DNA of 64,000 nt from Nocardia fusca NBRC 14340 (GCF_001618425.1 NZ_BDCU01000017.1:558001-622000); one strand, 5' to 3'. Shown: positions 46,809 to 56,332, counted from the first letter of the stretch. The notes: generated by a model not told the origin, from the letters alone. Numbers and translations: made by a program.

Positions 46809-47555
46809 ATGCGATTGAGCGGTAAGAGTGCAGTGGTGTACGGGGCGGCGGGCAACATGGGGGGAACGGTCGCCCGAGCCTTCGCCCGACACGGTGCCCA
46901 TGTGTACCTGGTCGGTCGAACACAGTCGACGCTCGACGCAGTGGCCACGGAGATCGTCGAGGCGGGAGGCCGCGCTACGGTTGCTCGATTCGATGTGTTC
47001 GATCAACCGGCAGTCGAGGCCCACGCCGATCGAATCGTCCACCAGACCGGCAGCCTCGACATTTCTTTCAACGCGGTGGGAATGGAGGCGGTGCAGGACA
47101 TACCGCTGGTGGATATGAAGCTCGAGGATTTCATGGCCCCGATCACGGATTCGGCACGCTCGCATTTCATCACCACGACAGCGGCGGCTCGCCGCATGAC
47201 TGCACAAGGCTCCGGCGTCATTGTGCTGCTGTCCAGTTCAGCTGCCGGAGAATCGCGTCATCGGATGGGGGGATTCAATGTAGCTTGCGCGGGAATCGAA
47301 GCTCTGAACCGCGGGCTCGCGGGCGAGGTCGGCCGCGATGGCGTTCGAGTGGTGTGTATCCGTCCGAACTTCACCCCGGAGACGGCCCCCGGCCTTTCCG
47401 CGGAGGACCTCGCGCCGTTGACCCGCGACACACACCTGGGGCGGCTGCCGCGTATGAGCGAGATCGCCGAGGCAGCGGTGTTCGCCGTCTCGGACGGCGC
47501 AGGTGCGATGACCGGAACGGTGCTCAACCTCACCTGTGGCGCACTCGTCGACTAG
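46809..47555 (+). CDS. Atypical short-chain dehydrogenase/reductase
   Basis: A 248-residue SDR-fold protein. The cofactor motif is GAAGNMGGTVARAFARHG (TGxxxGxG variant) near residues 12-29, with FNAVGME in the place of NNAG. The catalytic Ser region SSSAAGE is present, but the YxxxK dyad reads FNVAC in GGFNVACAGIEALNRGLAGE, so both Tyr and Lys are missing. It is probably a divergent SDR with altered or no redox chemistry. It stands alone, downstream of the LppZ-like gene by 85 bases. Confidence 0.8.
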   Translation: MRLSGKSAVVYGAAGNMGGTVARAFARHGAHVYLVGRTQSTLDAVATEIVEAGGRATVARFDVFDQPAVEAHADRIVHQTGSLDISFNAVGMEAVQDIPLVDMKLEDFMAPITDSARSHFITTTAAARRMTAQGSGVIVLLSSSAAGESRHRMGGFNVACAGIEALNRGLAGEVGRDGVRVVCIRPNFTPETAPGLSAEDLAPLTRDTHLGRLPRMSEIAEAAVFAVSDGAGAMTGTVLNLTCGALVD

Positions 47556-47588
47556 AGTCTGTTTCGAAGTAGGTGATCCGCGTGGCTG

Positions 47589-47792
47589 TCATCGCATGGA
47601 AAGCAGCCTCGGCGTCGTCGGGGCCGGTTGGTCGGACATGGCGGCTTTGTGCAGGGTGCGCACAACTTCGAGAGGCATGTGTGCGGGTGCGACCCAGTCG
47701 TCGTCGGCGAAAAGCGCCGAGCGCGCTGTTTCCCCGCGGTCGGTGGGTCCGGCGAGTGCCATGACCATGACGTTGGTGTCGGCGATGATCAC
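47589..47792 (-). pseudogene. vapC: VapC-type PIN toxin, truncated
   Basis: 67 codons from GTG 47792 matching the first half of a PIN-domain ribonuclease: IIADTNVMVMALAG with the first acidic residue, then ALFADDDWVAPAHMPLEVVR carrying the conserved Glu. Normal VapC has about 130 residues; here the frame ends after VRTLHKAAMSDQ and the C-terminal acidic residues are lost. Its GTG overlaps the antitoxin stop (GTGA). Confidence 0.7.
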
Positions 47793-48025
47793 TCGTCGTC
47801 CTCGCGTCCGGCGCGGATCTGGTCGACGACGGCGTCGGCGTCCATGGTCAAGGAGCGCCGTCCGACCAGGCTCTCGATCAGGTGCCTGTTGCGTTCGGCT
47901 CGGAATTCTCGTTCCAGCAGTGCGCGGAGATAGGTTTGGGTGGTCTGGCCGCGGGCGGCGGCGCGTCGGGCGATGGCATCACGGACTTATTCGGGGATGT
48001 CCTTGATCTGGATGGCGATACTCAC
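47789..48025 (-). pseudogene. vapB: VapB-type antitoxin with internal stop
   Basis: From GTG 48025 the frame reads SIAIQIKDIPE, a TAA at 47989-47987, then VRDAIARRAAARGQTTQTYL and ends with VDQIRAGREDDE before the toxin. The ribbon-helix-helix N-terminus is typical of VapB; the TAA replaces an expected Glu codon. Re-initiation after it is possible but the DNA-binding strand would be lost. Confidence 0.7.
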
Positions 48026-48353
48026 GCCATCAGGATGCATGCGCAGCATCCTCCGGATGGCTGATTCATCCTACGGACGTATCCGGCGGGGGACAGCGCT
48101 ACAGGAGGTGGGCACTGGTGCGGTGGTAGTTTCTGCTTGCCGAACTGGAGTCGAGTGGCGGGTGCACGGTGAAGACGACCCACTGGCCTGACTGCCGGAA
48201 CGACTCGAACGATCGCTCCTCGGCAGGCGTGCCGATAGACCCGATGACTGTGGCCGCGGCGGGAATCCGCTGTCCGAGCCTTTCCAGCGGTGGGGAGCTG
48301 CCGTCTTGACGGATACCCTTCGGCTACTTCACAACTCGTTCGAAAGGCGAGCT
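48026..48353. other. 328-bp intergenic region
   Basis: Between the vapB remnant and the small secreted protein. No gene, hairpin or repeat was recognised; it should hold the promoter of the downstream gene. Confidence 0.4.
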
Positions 48354-48689
48354 ATGATCTCGAACAATGTCGTCAAAACCGTCGTCGCCTCGACGCTGCC
48401 GCTGATCGCCGCCACGGTCGTCGCCGGAGGCGCTTCCGCCGACGCCGGGCCGATGGCCGATGCGCAGGCCACGCCGATCGCCGGTATTCCGCTGGAGGAG
48501 CCTCAGGACGTCAAGACCAACCCGGGCGCCCAGTACCCCGATCCCGTGTTGAACGGCGCTGCCCTGGGCGCCGGTATCGGCTCGGCGGTCGGTTCGGCCA
48601 CGGGTTCCGGTGGGCCGATCCTCGGTGGGCTGATCGGCGCCTTGGTCGGTGCGGTGAATCCCGACGTGGTCCCACAGGTTCTTCCCTGA
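48354..48689 (+). CDS. Small secreted glycine-zipper protein
   Basis: A 111-residue protein from ATG 48354 with AAAGG upstream. It has a Sec signal peptide (VVKTVVASTLPLIAATVVAG, cleavage likely after ASA near residue 27). The C-terminal half has a Gly-zipper hydrophobic stretch (LGAGIGSAVGSATGSGGPIL, GGLIGALVGAV) that could insert in or span a membrane. Small secreted proteins of this type are frequent in Nocardia; function unknown. An IS5-type element is inserted 5 bases after its stop. Confidence 0.7.
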   Translation: MISNNVVKTVVASTLPLIAATVVAGGASADAGPMADAQATPIAGIPLEEPQDVKTNPGAQYPDPVLNGAALGAGIGSAVGSATGSGGPILGGLIGALVGAVNPDVVPQVLP

Positions 48690-48720
48690 ACTGACTAGGC
48701 AGTGTCTCGAAGCCGAGCAG

Positions 48721-48754
48721 CAGTTGAGGGCGGGCGCGAGCCCGCCCTCAACTG
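48721..48754. repeat. Perfect 15-bp hairpin at the transposase 3' end
   Basis: CAGTTGAGGGCGGGC and GCCCGCCCTCAACTG pair perfectly around GCGA, overlapping the transposase stop. It probably ends transposase transcription or shields the element from outside reading. Confidence 0.65.
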
Positions 48755-49648
48755 TTACTGAGCCATAGATTGATGGCGGCGATGTGGAGCGTGGCGAGGT
48801 AGCGGACGGCAAGTTTGTCGAACCTGGTCGCCACCGCCCGATGTTGTTTGAGCCGGTTGATACCGCGCTCGACGGTGTTGCGATCCCGGTAGATCACCGT
48901 GTCGAACGCTGGAGGCCGCCCACCATCGGAACCCCGCCGGAGTCGACGACCGGCCCGATCGGCCGGGACCGCGATCGTCGCCCGGTTCCCCCGCCGACGC
49001 AGATATTCACGATTCGCCCGAGAGGAATAGGCCTTATCGGCCAGGATCCGGTCAGGGCGGGTGCGTGCCCGCCCGCCCCCGAGGCGTGGCACCGCGATCG
49101 CTTCGAGGACGGCCGGCATCTGCGGACTGTCACCGGCTTGACCACCCGTGAGCAGCATCGACAGCGGCTTGAGCCCGTTTTCGCAGGCCAGATGCAGTTT
49201 GGTGCCCCACCCGCCCCGTGACCGGCCCAGGGCGTGATCGGATGGTTCGGCGCCGGGGGCCCCGGTGGTTCGGCTTGCGCTGCGGGGTCGCGGCGGGCTC
49301 CGGCAGCGTGCTGGTGAGCGCGCATGATCGTCGAATCCACACTCACCTGCCAGTCGATATCGCCGCTCGCCTCGGCGAAAGCCTGCAACATTTTCAGGAT
49401 GAAAACCCATGCACCAGCGCGTTGTCAGCGCCGGAACAGGCTATAGCTCGCCTGCCAGGACCCGTACTGCGGCGGCACGTCGCGCCAGGGCGAGCCGACC
49501 CGGGCCCGCCACCGGATTCCGTTGATGAGCTGTCGTTTCGTCCACATCGAGGGACGACCGGTCTTCTTGGATCGAGCAGCAACGGCGTCAGCCGCGCCCA
49601 CTGGGCATCGGTCAGATCCGCGCGCCCCGTCACCGCCACGCTGGTCAT
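48748..49648 (-). pseudogene. IS5-family transposase, broken
   Basis: A DDE transposase read through three frames. Its start is MTSVAVTGRADLTDAQWARL. A frameshift near 49595 leads to KKTGRPSMWTKRQLINGIRW and SPWRDVPPQYGSWQASYSLF. An in-frame TGA at 49427-49425 replaces the Trp expected after LFRR. A second frameshift near 49275 leads to HALGRSRGGWGTKLHLACEN and the end IYRDRNTVERGINRLKQHRA with the catalytic Glu. All DDE motifs are recognisable but separated by at least three lesions. Confidence 0.85.
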
Positions 49649-49937
49649 GAGGTCTCCGGTAATTCAGGTTCTTCTTCGTCGCTGAACCATTTCCCGGAGA
49701 CCTCGCTTGCGTCAGGTCATCGACACACCGACGCAGACAGCGTTCCTCACCACACCAGTTGGGGAATCGCCGCACAGCGGCGATCCCCAACTATCTACCA
49801 CTTCGAGACACTGCCTAGAGGTCGCGGGAGGTGGTCGGGTAGCCCCCGGCCTGGAGTCGGCCGCCGCACCTCGACCCTGCTCCGCATCAGGCGCCGGAGC
49901 GGAGTCGGCGCGGGCACCGGGGGCCGACGCCCGGCGG

Positions 49938-50807
49938 TCAGCCCATTCCGTTCGCGCGTGCCGCGATGATGGCGGCCAGCTCGGCGGGTCGCTCCTCCGG
50001 GATCCAGTGTGCGGCGTCGAGGGTTTCGCCGCGGAACGGTCCGGTCACGTATTCGGCTGTCAGTTCGGCGCCCTTACGTGCCATGAAGACGTCCCGACTG
50101 CCCCATACATGCGTCGTCGGGACGCCGATGGCGCGCACGGCACGCCGCGGCTCGATGAGCGGCATGGCCCGGTACCAGTTCAGGGCGTAGTGCAGTGCTC
50201 CGCCGTCGACGATATCGCGCCGAACCCGGCCGAACTGTTCGTCGTCCAGCCGCGACAGTTCCCGGGCCCGGCGGTGCCACTGTGGGCTACGCGCGGCATC
50301 GGCCGCGCGAAATCCGCGCGCTATCAGCGCCTCGGGTAGCCAGGGCGCTTGGAACAACACCATGTAGAACGTGCGGAGCAACTGGGTGCTGCTGATACAG
50401 GATCGTACGAAAGCCATGGGATGCGGCACCGATACCGAGGTGAGGGTACGCACCAGGCCCGGGTGCGCCGCCGCGGTCGACCAGGCCACGGCCGATCCCC
50501 AGTCGTGGCCGACGAGATGCACCGGTTCGCCACCGAGTGTGTCGATCAGCGCCGCCGTATCACCGACCAGTGCACTCATCCGGTAGGCGAACCGCCCGCG
50601 TGGCCGGGCGCCGGGCGAGTACCCGCGCTGATCGGGCGCGATCGTGCGGAAGCCGCGCTCGTGCAGATAGGGAGTGAGACGCGACCACTGCCGGGAGGTC
50701 TGCGGGAATCCGTGCAGTAGCACGATCGGAACGCCGTCGGACGGACCGTCGTCGATCACGTCGAAGGTGAGCCCGTCATTGGTGAACGTTGTCAGCCGAT
50801 TGTTCAT
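49938..50807 (-). CDS. Alpha/beta hydrolase, epoxide hydrolase-like
   Basis: A 289-residue hydrolase. It has HGFPQTSRQWSRL (oxyanion), DQRGYSPGARP, a nucleophile elbow GHDWGSAVAW with Asp, and a late AAHWIPEERP with the catalytic His. The Asp nucleophile and cap region (LFQAPWLPEALIARGF) fit soluble epoxide hydrolases. The start is ATG 50807. Single gene; substrate unknown. Confidence 0.82.
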   Translation of the reverse strand: MNNRLTTFTNDGLTFDVIDDGPSDGVPIVLLHGFPQTSRQWSRLTPYLHERGFRTIAPDQRGYSPGARPRGRFAYRMSALVGDTAALIDTLGGEPVHLVGHDWGSAVAWSTAAAHPGLVRTLTSVSVPHPMAFVRSCISSTQLLRTFYMVLFQAPWLPEALIARGFRAADAARSPQWHRRARELSRLDDEQFGRVRRDIVDGGALHYALNWYRAMPLIEPRRAVRAIGVPTTHVWGSRDVFMARKGAELTAEYVTGPFRGETLDAAHWIPEERPAELAAIIAARANGMG

Positions 50808-50857
50808 GAGTCCCCCTGGCCGGTGTGCGTCGATCCGACGGTGCCACGGTACCGACG

Positions 50858-51496
50858 TCAGGCCCCGGCCGCGACGACCGGTTGCCGGAGGATGGTGCGC
50901 AGCTTCTCGGGCGCCACTTTGCGGGCGTCACCGAGATAGATCTCGTGGTGCCGGCCGACCATCCGGAACCCGTTGTCCGGCACGAATTCGTGGTGCATCC
51001 GGGCCAGCACCTCGGTCTCGTCGTCGTAGGAGCCGATGTGCAGCGTCTGCACACAGCGCCCCTCGGACAGGCCGTCCAGGCGTACCTCGAGCAGACGCGC
51101 CGGTCGGTTCTTGGCCGCGACCTGCTCGACGGCGGCCGCGAACAGACCGGGCTCTATCCAGTCGGGGACCATGATCATCAACGTCCAGTCCCAGCGGGAC
51201 TTGTCACGCGCGGCGGTGAAGGAATCCATATCGTCGGCCCACCACAGACCCTCCAGCGGCATGACGACATAGTCGCGTCCCAACTCGCGTTTGCTGGCGA
51301 ACTTGAGTGCGTAGGCCAGGGGGTAGAGCGCCTCGGTCGCGTGCGCGAAGGCAGGGTCGGTATTGGGATCACCGTGCCCGTCGATCATGAGGTACTGCAG
51401 ATCGGGCACGTCCACCACCTGGAATCGGCCCTGCCGGGCACGATAGGCCTCGATCTCCTTCTTGAAGTCGATCTTGTCAGCCGTTTTGTCCACCAT
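50858..51496 (-). CDS. GyrI-like small-molecule-binding domain protein
   Basis: A 212-residue protein of the GyrI/SOUL-like binding fold: DLQYLMIDGHGDPNTDPAF in the N-terminal part, then LEGLWWADDMDSF and MHHEFVPDNGFRMVGRHHEI with YLGDARKVAPEKLRTIL at the end. Such domains bind small hydrophobic ligands and some hydrolyse electrophilic compounds. It overlaps the PadR gene by 20 bases and is probably under its control, giving a sensor-plus-binder pair. Confidence 0.85.
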   Translation of the reverse strand: MVDKTADKIDFKKEIEAYRARQGRFQVVDVPDLQYLMIDGHGDPNTDPAFAHATEALYPLAYALKFASKRELGRDYVVMPLEGLWWADDMDSFTAARDKSRWDWTLMIMVPDWIEPGLFAAAVEQVAAKNRPARLLEVRLDGLSEGRCVQTLHIGSYDDETEVLARMHHEFVPDNGFRMVGRHHEIYLGDARKVAPEKLRTILRQPVVAAGA

Positions 51497-52013
51497 CGGG
51501 CACCTGGACTCGCTGCGCGAGCCACGACCTCTCTGCCTCGAGGAGGCTCAGCGAATAGGAGAAGACCTCGCGCGCGGGTAGCGCGAGGGGGGATTGCGCG
51601 GACGCCGCCGCTTCGATCGCGGCGATACGTACCCGTACCTGCCCGAGCCGTTCGGCCAGGGCCTGCGTGTAGGCCGGCTCGGCGAGCAGCGGCAGGTTCG
51701 AGACACCCACGAGGAAGGGATTCGGTACCGGATGCGGTTCCGCGACGAGCGCGAGTGCCGTGCGGGTGGCCACCTCCCGCCCCGCCTCGGTGGCATGGAA
51801 GACACGCCGACCCTTCGCCGCGGCCGGAGCCTCGGGCGCGTGCACGAACCCGCGTTTCTCCAGTTTGGTGAGCAGGTAGTAGATCGAGGAGAACCCGATC
51901 TCGGTCCACTGCCGTATCCCGCGGCGCTCGACGACCTGTTCCAGGTCGTAGCCGTGCTGTGGGGACTCGATGATCAGACCGAGGACCACGAGTTCGGACG
52001 GGGTGAGCTCCAC
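51477..52013 (-). CDS. PadR-family transcriptional regulator
   Basis: A 178-residue PadR regulator from GTG 52013. The winged helix is clear: SELVVLGLIIESPQHGYDLE and SSIYYLLTKLEKRGFVH, then RRVFHATEAGREV. The C-terminal helices (AERLGQVRVRIAAIEAAA) form the dimer interface. A near-perfect palindrome lies 5 bases upstream of the start, so autorepression is likely. The GyrI-like gene follows with a 20-base overlap. Confidence 0.9.
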   Translation of the reverse strand: MELTPSELVVLGLIIESPQHGYDLEQVVERRGIRQWTEIGFSSIYYLLTKLEKRGFVHAPEAPAAAKGRRVFHATEAGREVATRTALALVAEPHPVPNPFLVGVSNLPLLAEPAYTQALAERLGQVRVRIAAIEAAASAQSPLALPAREVFSYSLSLLEAERSWLAQRVQVPDGGQNG

Positions 52014-52018
52014 CGCAA

Positions 52019-52036
52019 TATTCTAGCACTAGAATA
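52019..52036. promoter_or_regulatory. PadR operator palindrome
   Basis: TATTCTAG-CA-CTAGAATA, perfect 8-bp half-sites with a 2-base centre, immediately upstream of the PadR GTG. Its AT-richness stands out in GC-rich DNA. Confidence 0.75.
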
Positions 52037-52116
52037 GTGCGGCAGTCGAGGCAGGCCGACCTCGCGCAACGGCGGAAGTGTCCGCCCCCGGGGGTGCCGA
52101 CCTGCCCACCACGCGA

Positions 52117-52151
52117 ACCGGCCCGCCCCGCAGGCGGCGGGACGGGCCGGT
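52117..52151. terminator. GC-rich hairpin after gatB
   Basis: Arms beginning ACCGGCCCG (52117) and ending CGGGCCGGT (52151) pair with few mismatches across the 35 bases. It lies 18 bases beyond the gatB stop, with no T-run. Confidence 0.6.
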
Positions 52152-52169
52152 ATCAGGGTTTCTCGGGAA

Positions 52170-53678
52170 CTACCCGCCGCAGGCGGCGAGGACCAGTTCG
52201 CGGACCCGGGCCGCATCGGCCTGACCCCGCGTGGCCTTCATGACATCACCGACGATCTTGCCCGCGGCCTGCACCTTGCCGGACCGGATCTTGTCGGCGA
52301 TATCGGGATTGGCGGCCAGCGCCTTGTCGACCTCGGCCTGCAGCGCGCTGTCGTCGCTGACCATGCCCAGACCCTTGCTCTCCACGATATGGGCCGGATC
52401 GCCCGCACCGTCGAGCACCAGATCGACCACCTGTTTGGCGACCTTGTTGTTCACCGTCTTGGCCTCCACCAGGCCGATCACCTCGGCCACCTGTGCGGGC
52501 GTGATCGGCAGATCCTCGAGGGCGACACCGCGCTCGTTGGCCTTCTCGGTGAGGTAGGCGACCCACCAGGAACGCGCCTCCTTGGCGGGCGCGCCGGCGT
52601 CGACCGTGGCGATGATCAGGTCGAGCGCACCGGCGTTCACCAGATCGCGCATCACCTCGTCGGAGACACCCCAATCCGACTGGATGCGCGCGCGGCGCAG
52701 CCACGGATACTCGGGAATGGTGCCGCGCAGCCCGTCCACCCAGGCCGCATCGGGCGCGACCGGCTCCAGATCGGGTTCGGGGAAGTAGCGGTAATCCTCG
52801 GCGGTCTCCTTGCGGCGGCCCGGGGAGGTGGAGCCGTCGGCCTCGTGGAAGTGCCGGGTCTCCTGGATCACCTCACCGCCGGTCGCCAGCACCGCGCCCT
52901 GGCGGCGCATCTCGAACCGGACCGCGACCTCGACGCTCTTGAGCGAGTTCACGTTCTTGGTCTCGGTGCGGGTGCCGAAGACCTCGGCGCCGACCGGCAT
53001 GAGCGAGACATTGGCGTCGCAGCGCAGCGAACCGTGTTCCATCCGGACATCGGAGACATCCAGGGATTTCAGCAGATCGCGCAGGGCGGTCACATACGCG
53101 CGCGCCACCTCGGGCGCGCGGTCACCGGCGCCGGTGACAGGTTTGGTGACGATCTCGATCAGCGGCACCCCGGCCCGGTTGTAGTCGAGCAGGGAATGAC
53201 TCGCCCCGTGGATACGCCCGGTCGCGCCACCGACGTGCACCGATTTACCGGTGTCCTCCTCCATGTGCGCACGCTCGATCTCCACCCGGAAGGTGGTGCC
53301 GTCGTCGAGCGGAACCTCGAGATAGCCGTCGGTGGCGATGGGTTCGTCGTACTGGCTGATCTGGTAGTTCTTCGGCTGGTCGGGGTAGAAGTAGTTCTTG
53401 CGCGCGAACCGTCCCCACGGGGTGATGGAACAGTTGAGCGCCAGGCCGATCCGCACCGCCGACTCCACGGCCTGCTGGTTGACCACCGGCAGCGAACCGG
53501 GCAGGCCCAGGCAGACCGGGCAGACCTGGGTGTTGGGGTCGGCGCCGAAGGTGGTCGGGCAACCGCAGAACATCTTGGTGGCGGTGTTCAACTCGACATG
53601 GACCTCCATGCCGAGCACCGGCTCGTACCGGGTGACGACCTCGGCGTAGTCCATGAGTTCGACGGTGGGTGCGCTCAT
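52170..53678 (-). CDS. gatB: Asp-tRNA(Asn)/Glu-tRNA(Gln) amidotransferase subunit B
   Basis: A 502-residue GatB from ATG 53678; the frame is open to 53705 without support. It has the kinase-like domain motifs [20 protein letters not shown] with the zinc Cys, [15 protein letters not shown], and [20 protein letters not shown]. The C-terminal YqeY-like tail carries [14 protein letters not shown] and [18 protein letters not shown]. GatB binds the misacylated tRNA and activates it for amidation. GatA and GatC are not within the window, as they would lie downstream of pfkA in the mycobacterial order. Confidence 0.96.
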   Translation of the reverse strand: MSAPTVELMDYAEVVTRYEPVLGMEVHVELNTATKMFCGCPTTFGADPNTQVCPVCLGLPGSLPVVNQQAVESAVRIGLALNCSITPWGRFARKNYFYPDQPKNYQISQYDEPIATDGYLEVPLDDGTTFRVEIERAHMEEDTGKSVHVGGATGRIHGASHSLLDYNRAGVPLIEIVTKPVTGAGDRAPEVARAYVTALRDLLKSLDVSDVRMEHGSLRCDANVSLMPVGAEVFGTRTETKNVNSLKSVEVAVRFEMRRQGAVLATGGEVIQETRHFHEADGSTSPGRRKETAEDYRYFPEPDLEPVAPDAAWVDGLRGTIPEYPWLRRARIQSDWGVSDEVMRDLVNAGALDLIIATVDAGAPAKEARSWWVAYLTEKANERGVALEDLPITPAQVAEVIGLVEAKTVNNKVAKQVVDLVLDGAGDPAHIVESKGLGMVSDDSALQAEVDKALAANPDIADKIRSGKVQAAGKIVGDVMKATRGQADAARVRELVLAACGG

Positions 53679-53722
53679 GGCCCACAGTCTAAAGCGTCCG
53701 GACATGGCACTCCGGTGGGCGG

Positions 53723-55108
53723 TCAGTCCCCCCGGACCCGTACGCCGAGCCAGCCGGTGACCGTATCGAGGGCCACCGGATCGATGGTCGTCTCGATGGA
53801 CTCGTACTCGGTGGGCAGGCCGGATCCGGCGGGCTGCATCAAATGGTTGAGCCCGTCCAGCACCGTGACGGTGGCGTCCGGGCCGGCCCCCAGCAGATCA
53901 CGCATGGGCTGCGCGTGCTGCGCCGGCGGGACCTGCACATCCTTGGACCCGAAGAACGCCAGCACAGGTATCCGCAGCGCGGACAGCGCGGGGGCCGGAT
54001 CGTGCGAGACCAGTGCGGCCATATACGGGGTGTTCTCCCCGGTGAGGGCCTCGGAGATGGTGCGCAGATCCTTCGGCAGCGTGCGATTGTAGGTCTCCGA
54101 CAGCCGCGCCGCCCTGGTGAGCCGTCCGGCCCGCAGCGCCGCGGTCCAATCCCGCAGGAAGGCGAGATGGGTGTCCAGTTGTCCGGGGGTGGCCCCGGCC
54201 TCGGTGAAGGTCCGGCGGCCGTGGGCCAGGACGATATCGGTACCCGGGACGGCGGGTGCGGCCATCAGGATCGTGAACGCGATCCCGGTCTCGGGCCGTG
54301 CGGCGACGAGTGGCGCCAGATAGCCGCCCTCGGAGTGCCCGAGCAGCCCGATCCGACCGGAGTCGATCTCCGGGCGCTCGCGCAGGAAACGCAGTCCGGC
54401 CTCGACATCACCGGTCAGGTCGGTGTAGTTCGCCTGGTTCAGGTTGCCGCCGGTACCGCCGACCCCGCGATCGTCGGTGCGCAGCACCGCGTACCCCGCG
54501 CGGGTGAGCGTATCGGCGAGCAGGAGGAAGGGCTTGTGCCCGGCGATCTCCTCGTTGCGGTCCTGGGGTCCGCTGCCGCCGATGAGGACGACCGCCGGCA
54601 GCGGGGCGGGGGCCGCCGCGGGACGGGTCAGGGTGCCCGCGACGGTGATTCCGCCGCTCGGGTACGAAACATCCTCGGAGATATAAGGATACGGCGGCGC
54701 GGGTTGCTGGGGACGGGCCGGGGGCCCGACCGGTCGGCGGTTCAGCCGCAGCCCGAAACTGTGCCCGGCCTGGCGGAAGTCACCCACGATGGCATCGGCC
54801 GATTCGTCGAGCCGACCGGCGAACCGCGCGTCGCCCGGCACATCCGGCACCCCGAATTCCACCCGTTCGGGTTCGGCCACGACCCCGGCCAGGGCACGAT
54901 CGGCGACCTTCTCGGCGGGGATATCGATCCGTCCGCTGTGCCGGCCGGTGAGATCCACCGCGACCACGACCGGCGCGCCGGGAACCTCGATGGCCCCGTG
55001 CCATTGCCCGCGCACCCGGTCGTCGACGGCGCTACCCGGGCAACCGGCGAACACCGGGACGAGCATCGAGAGAACCGCAACCAGCAACGCTCCCCTGCCA
55101 TGGCGCAT
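53723..55108 (-). CDS. Secreted lipoprotein alpha/beta hydrolase
   Basis: A 461-residue protein from ATG 55108; the longer frame overlaps pfkA and is a shadow. The lipobox is [12 protein letters not shown] (Cys near 23). A beta-rich N-terminal domain (about 30-130) precedes an acyl-peptidase-like hydrolase: [26 protein letters not shown], the elbow [10 protein letters not shown] with Ser, and [10 protein letters not shown] with His. The family is related to secreted serine esterases/peptidases of unknown substrate. It lies between gatB and pfkA on the same strand. Confidence 0.82.
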   Translation of the reverse strand: MRHGRGALLVAVLSMLVPVFAGCPGSAVDDRVRGQWHGAIEVPGAPVVVAVDLTGRHSGRIDIPAEKVADRALAGVVAEPERVEFGVPDVPGDARFAGRLDESADAIVGDFRQAGHSFGLRLNRRPVGPPARPQQPAPPYPYISEDVSYPSGGITVAGTLTRPAAAPAPLPAVVLIGGSGPQDRNEEIAGHKPFLLLADTLTRAGYAVLRTDDRGVGGTGGNLNQANYTDLTGDVEAGLRFLRERPEIDSGRIGLLGHSEGGYLAPLVAARPETGIAFTILMAAPAVPGTDIVLAHGRRTFTEAGATPGQLDTHLAFLRDWTAALRAGRLTRAARLSETYNRTLPKDLRTISEALTGENTPYMAALVSHDPAPALSALRIPVLAFFGSKDVQVPPAQHAQPMRDLLGAGPDATVTVLDGLNHLMQPAGSGLPTEYESIETTIDPVALDTVTGWLGVRVRGD

Positions 55109-55209
55109 GGTCCGACTGTATCCCCGCGCCACGGCCGGACCCGGGCGAAGCACCGAGGTCACGCCGAGGATTTCGGCCGAACCACCGATTCCGGCCCGCC
55201 GGCCGGCGC

Positions 55210-56244
55210 TCAGCCGAAGAAGGCCCGGGCTTCGTCGTAACGGTCGGCCGGAACACGTTTGAGCTGTTTGGTCGCCTCGTGCAACGGCACCAGCCCGATC
55301 TCGGTACCCCGCAGGGCCACCATCTGACCGAAATGCCCCGCGTGCACGGCCTCGGCCGCGTGCAGGCCGAACCGGGTCGCCAGTACCCGGTCGTACGGGG
55401 ACGGGCTGCCGCCGCGCTGTACGTGCCCGAGCACCGTGGTGCGGACCTCTTTGCCGATACGGCGTTCGATCTCCACACCCAACTGTTGAGCGACCCCGGT
55501 GAACCGTTCGTGCCCGAATTCGTCGACCCCGCCCTCCCGCAGGGCGAACCCGGAATCGGGGGCGGGATGGGAGCCCTCGGCCACCACGCAGATGAAATGT
55601 TTGTCCCCGCGCTGGAAGCGGCTCTTGATGAGCGCGCAGACCTCGGTCACGTCGAAGGGTTGTTCGGGGACCAGCGTCAGGTGGGCGCCCGCCGCCATAC
55701 CGGCGTGCACGGCGATCCAGCCCGCGTGCCGGCCCATGACCTCGACCAGCATCACCCGCTGATGGGATTCCGCGGTGGTGTGCAACCGGTCGATGGCCTC
55801 GGTGGCGATGGACAGGGCGGTGTCGTGACCGAAGGTGACATCGGTGCAGTCGATATCGTTGTCGATCGTCTTCGGGACGCCGACCACCGGAACGCCTTCC
55901 TCGGACAGCCAGCTGGCGGCGGTCAGTGTGCCCTCCCCGCCGATCGGGATGAGCGCTTCGATGCCGTTGTCGTCGAGGGTCCGGCGGATCTGTCCCAGGC
56001 CCGCGCGCAGAATATCGGGGTTGGTCCGCGCCGTACCGAGCATGGTGCCGCCCTTGGTGAGCAGGCGGTCGGTGCGATCGTCGTTCTGGATCCGGACCTT
56101 GCGGTCTTCGAGTAATCCGCGCCATCCGTCCTCGAAGCCCACGATCGCGTCACCGTAGCGGCCGTTCGCGGTGCGAACGACAGCGCGGATCACCGCGTTC
56201 AGTCCCGGGCAGTCCCCACCTCCGGTCAGGATTCCGATGCGCAT
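55210..56244 (-). CDS. pfkA: 6-phosphofructokinase
   Basis: A 344-residue phosphofructokinase from ATG 56244 (MRIGILTGGGDCPGLNAV). Catalytic PKTIDNDIDCTD is near 124-135; GGEGTLTAA (102-110) carries the Gly used by ATP-dependent enzymes rather than the Asp of PPi enzymes, while Lys125 in PKTIDND is a PPi-type feature. So the phosphate donor is ambiguous from sequence, though related mycobacterial PfkA uses ATP. Other hallmarks are MVLVEVMGRHAGW-like VMLVEVMGRHAGWIA and HVQRGGSPSPYDR. It acts in glycolysis. Confidence 0.95.
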   Translation of the reverse strand: MRIGILTGGGDCPGLNAVIRAVVRTANGRYGDAIVGFEDGWRGLLEDRKVRIQNDDRTDRLLTKGGTMLGTARTNPDILRAGLGQIRRTLDDNGIEALIPIGGEGTLTAASWLSEEGVPVVGVPKTIDNDIDCTDVTFGHDTALSIATEAIDRLHTTAESHQRVMLVEVMGRHAGWIAVHAGMAAGAHLTLVPEQPFDVTEVCALIKSRFQRGDKHFICVVAEGSHPAPDSGFALREGGVDEFGHERFTGVAQQLGVEIERRIGKEVRTTVLGHVQRGGSPSPYDRVLATRFGLHAAEAVHAGHFGQMVALRGTEIGLVPLHEATKQLKRVPADRYDEARAFFG

Positions 56245-56332
56245 GGCGCCCATCTTGCCCGCTGCACGACACTTTTGCCGCGTCGGGCCCGTGAATGTCC
56301 GGTAACGCCCGCGCACCGCGCGGGCCCGCCCC

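Larger units (their letters stand above)
48695..49818 (-). mobile_element. IS5-family insertion sequence, degenerate
   Basis: A 1124-bp element. The ends CTAGGCAGTGTCTCGAAG (48695-48712) and its exact reverse complement (49801-49818) are perfect. The outer CTAG of both copies could instead be a 4-bp target duplication around 14-bp inverted repeats, as in IS5-type elements. The transposase inside is interrupted, so it cannot move by itself. Confidence 0.85.

Noticed and set aside
52389..54092. 567-codon plus-strand ORF opposite gatB and the lipoprotein hydrolase
   Set aside because: Crosses two well-supported minus-strand genes and has shadow-like composition.
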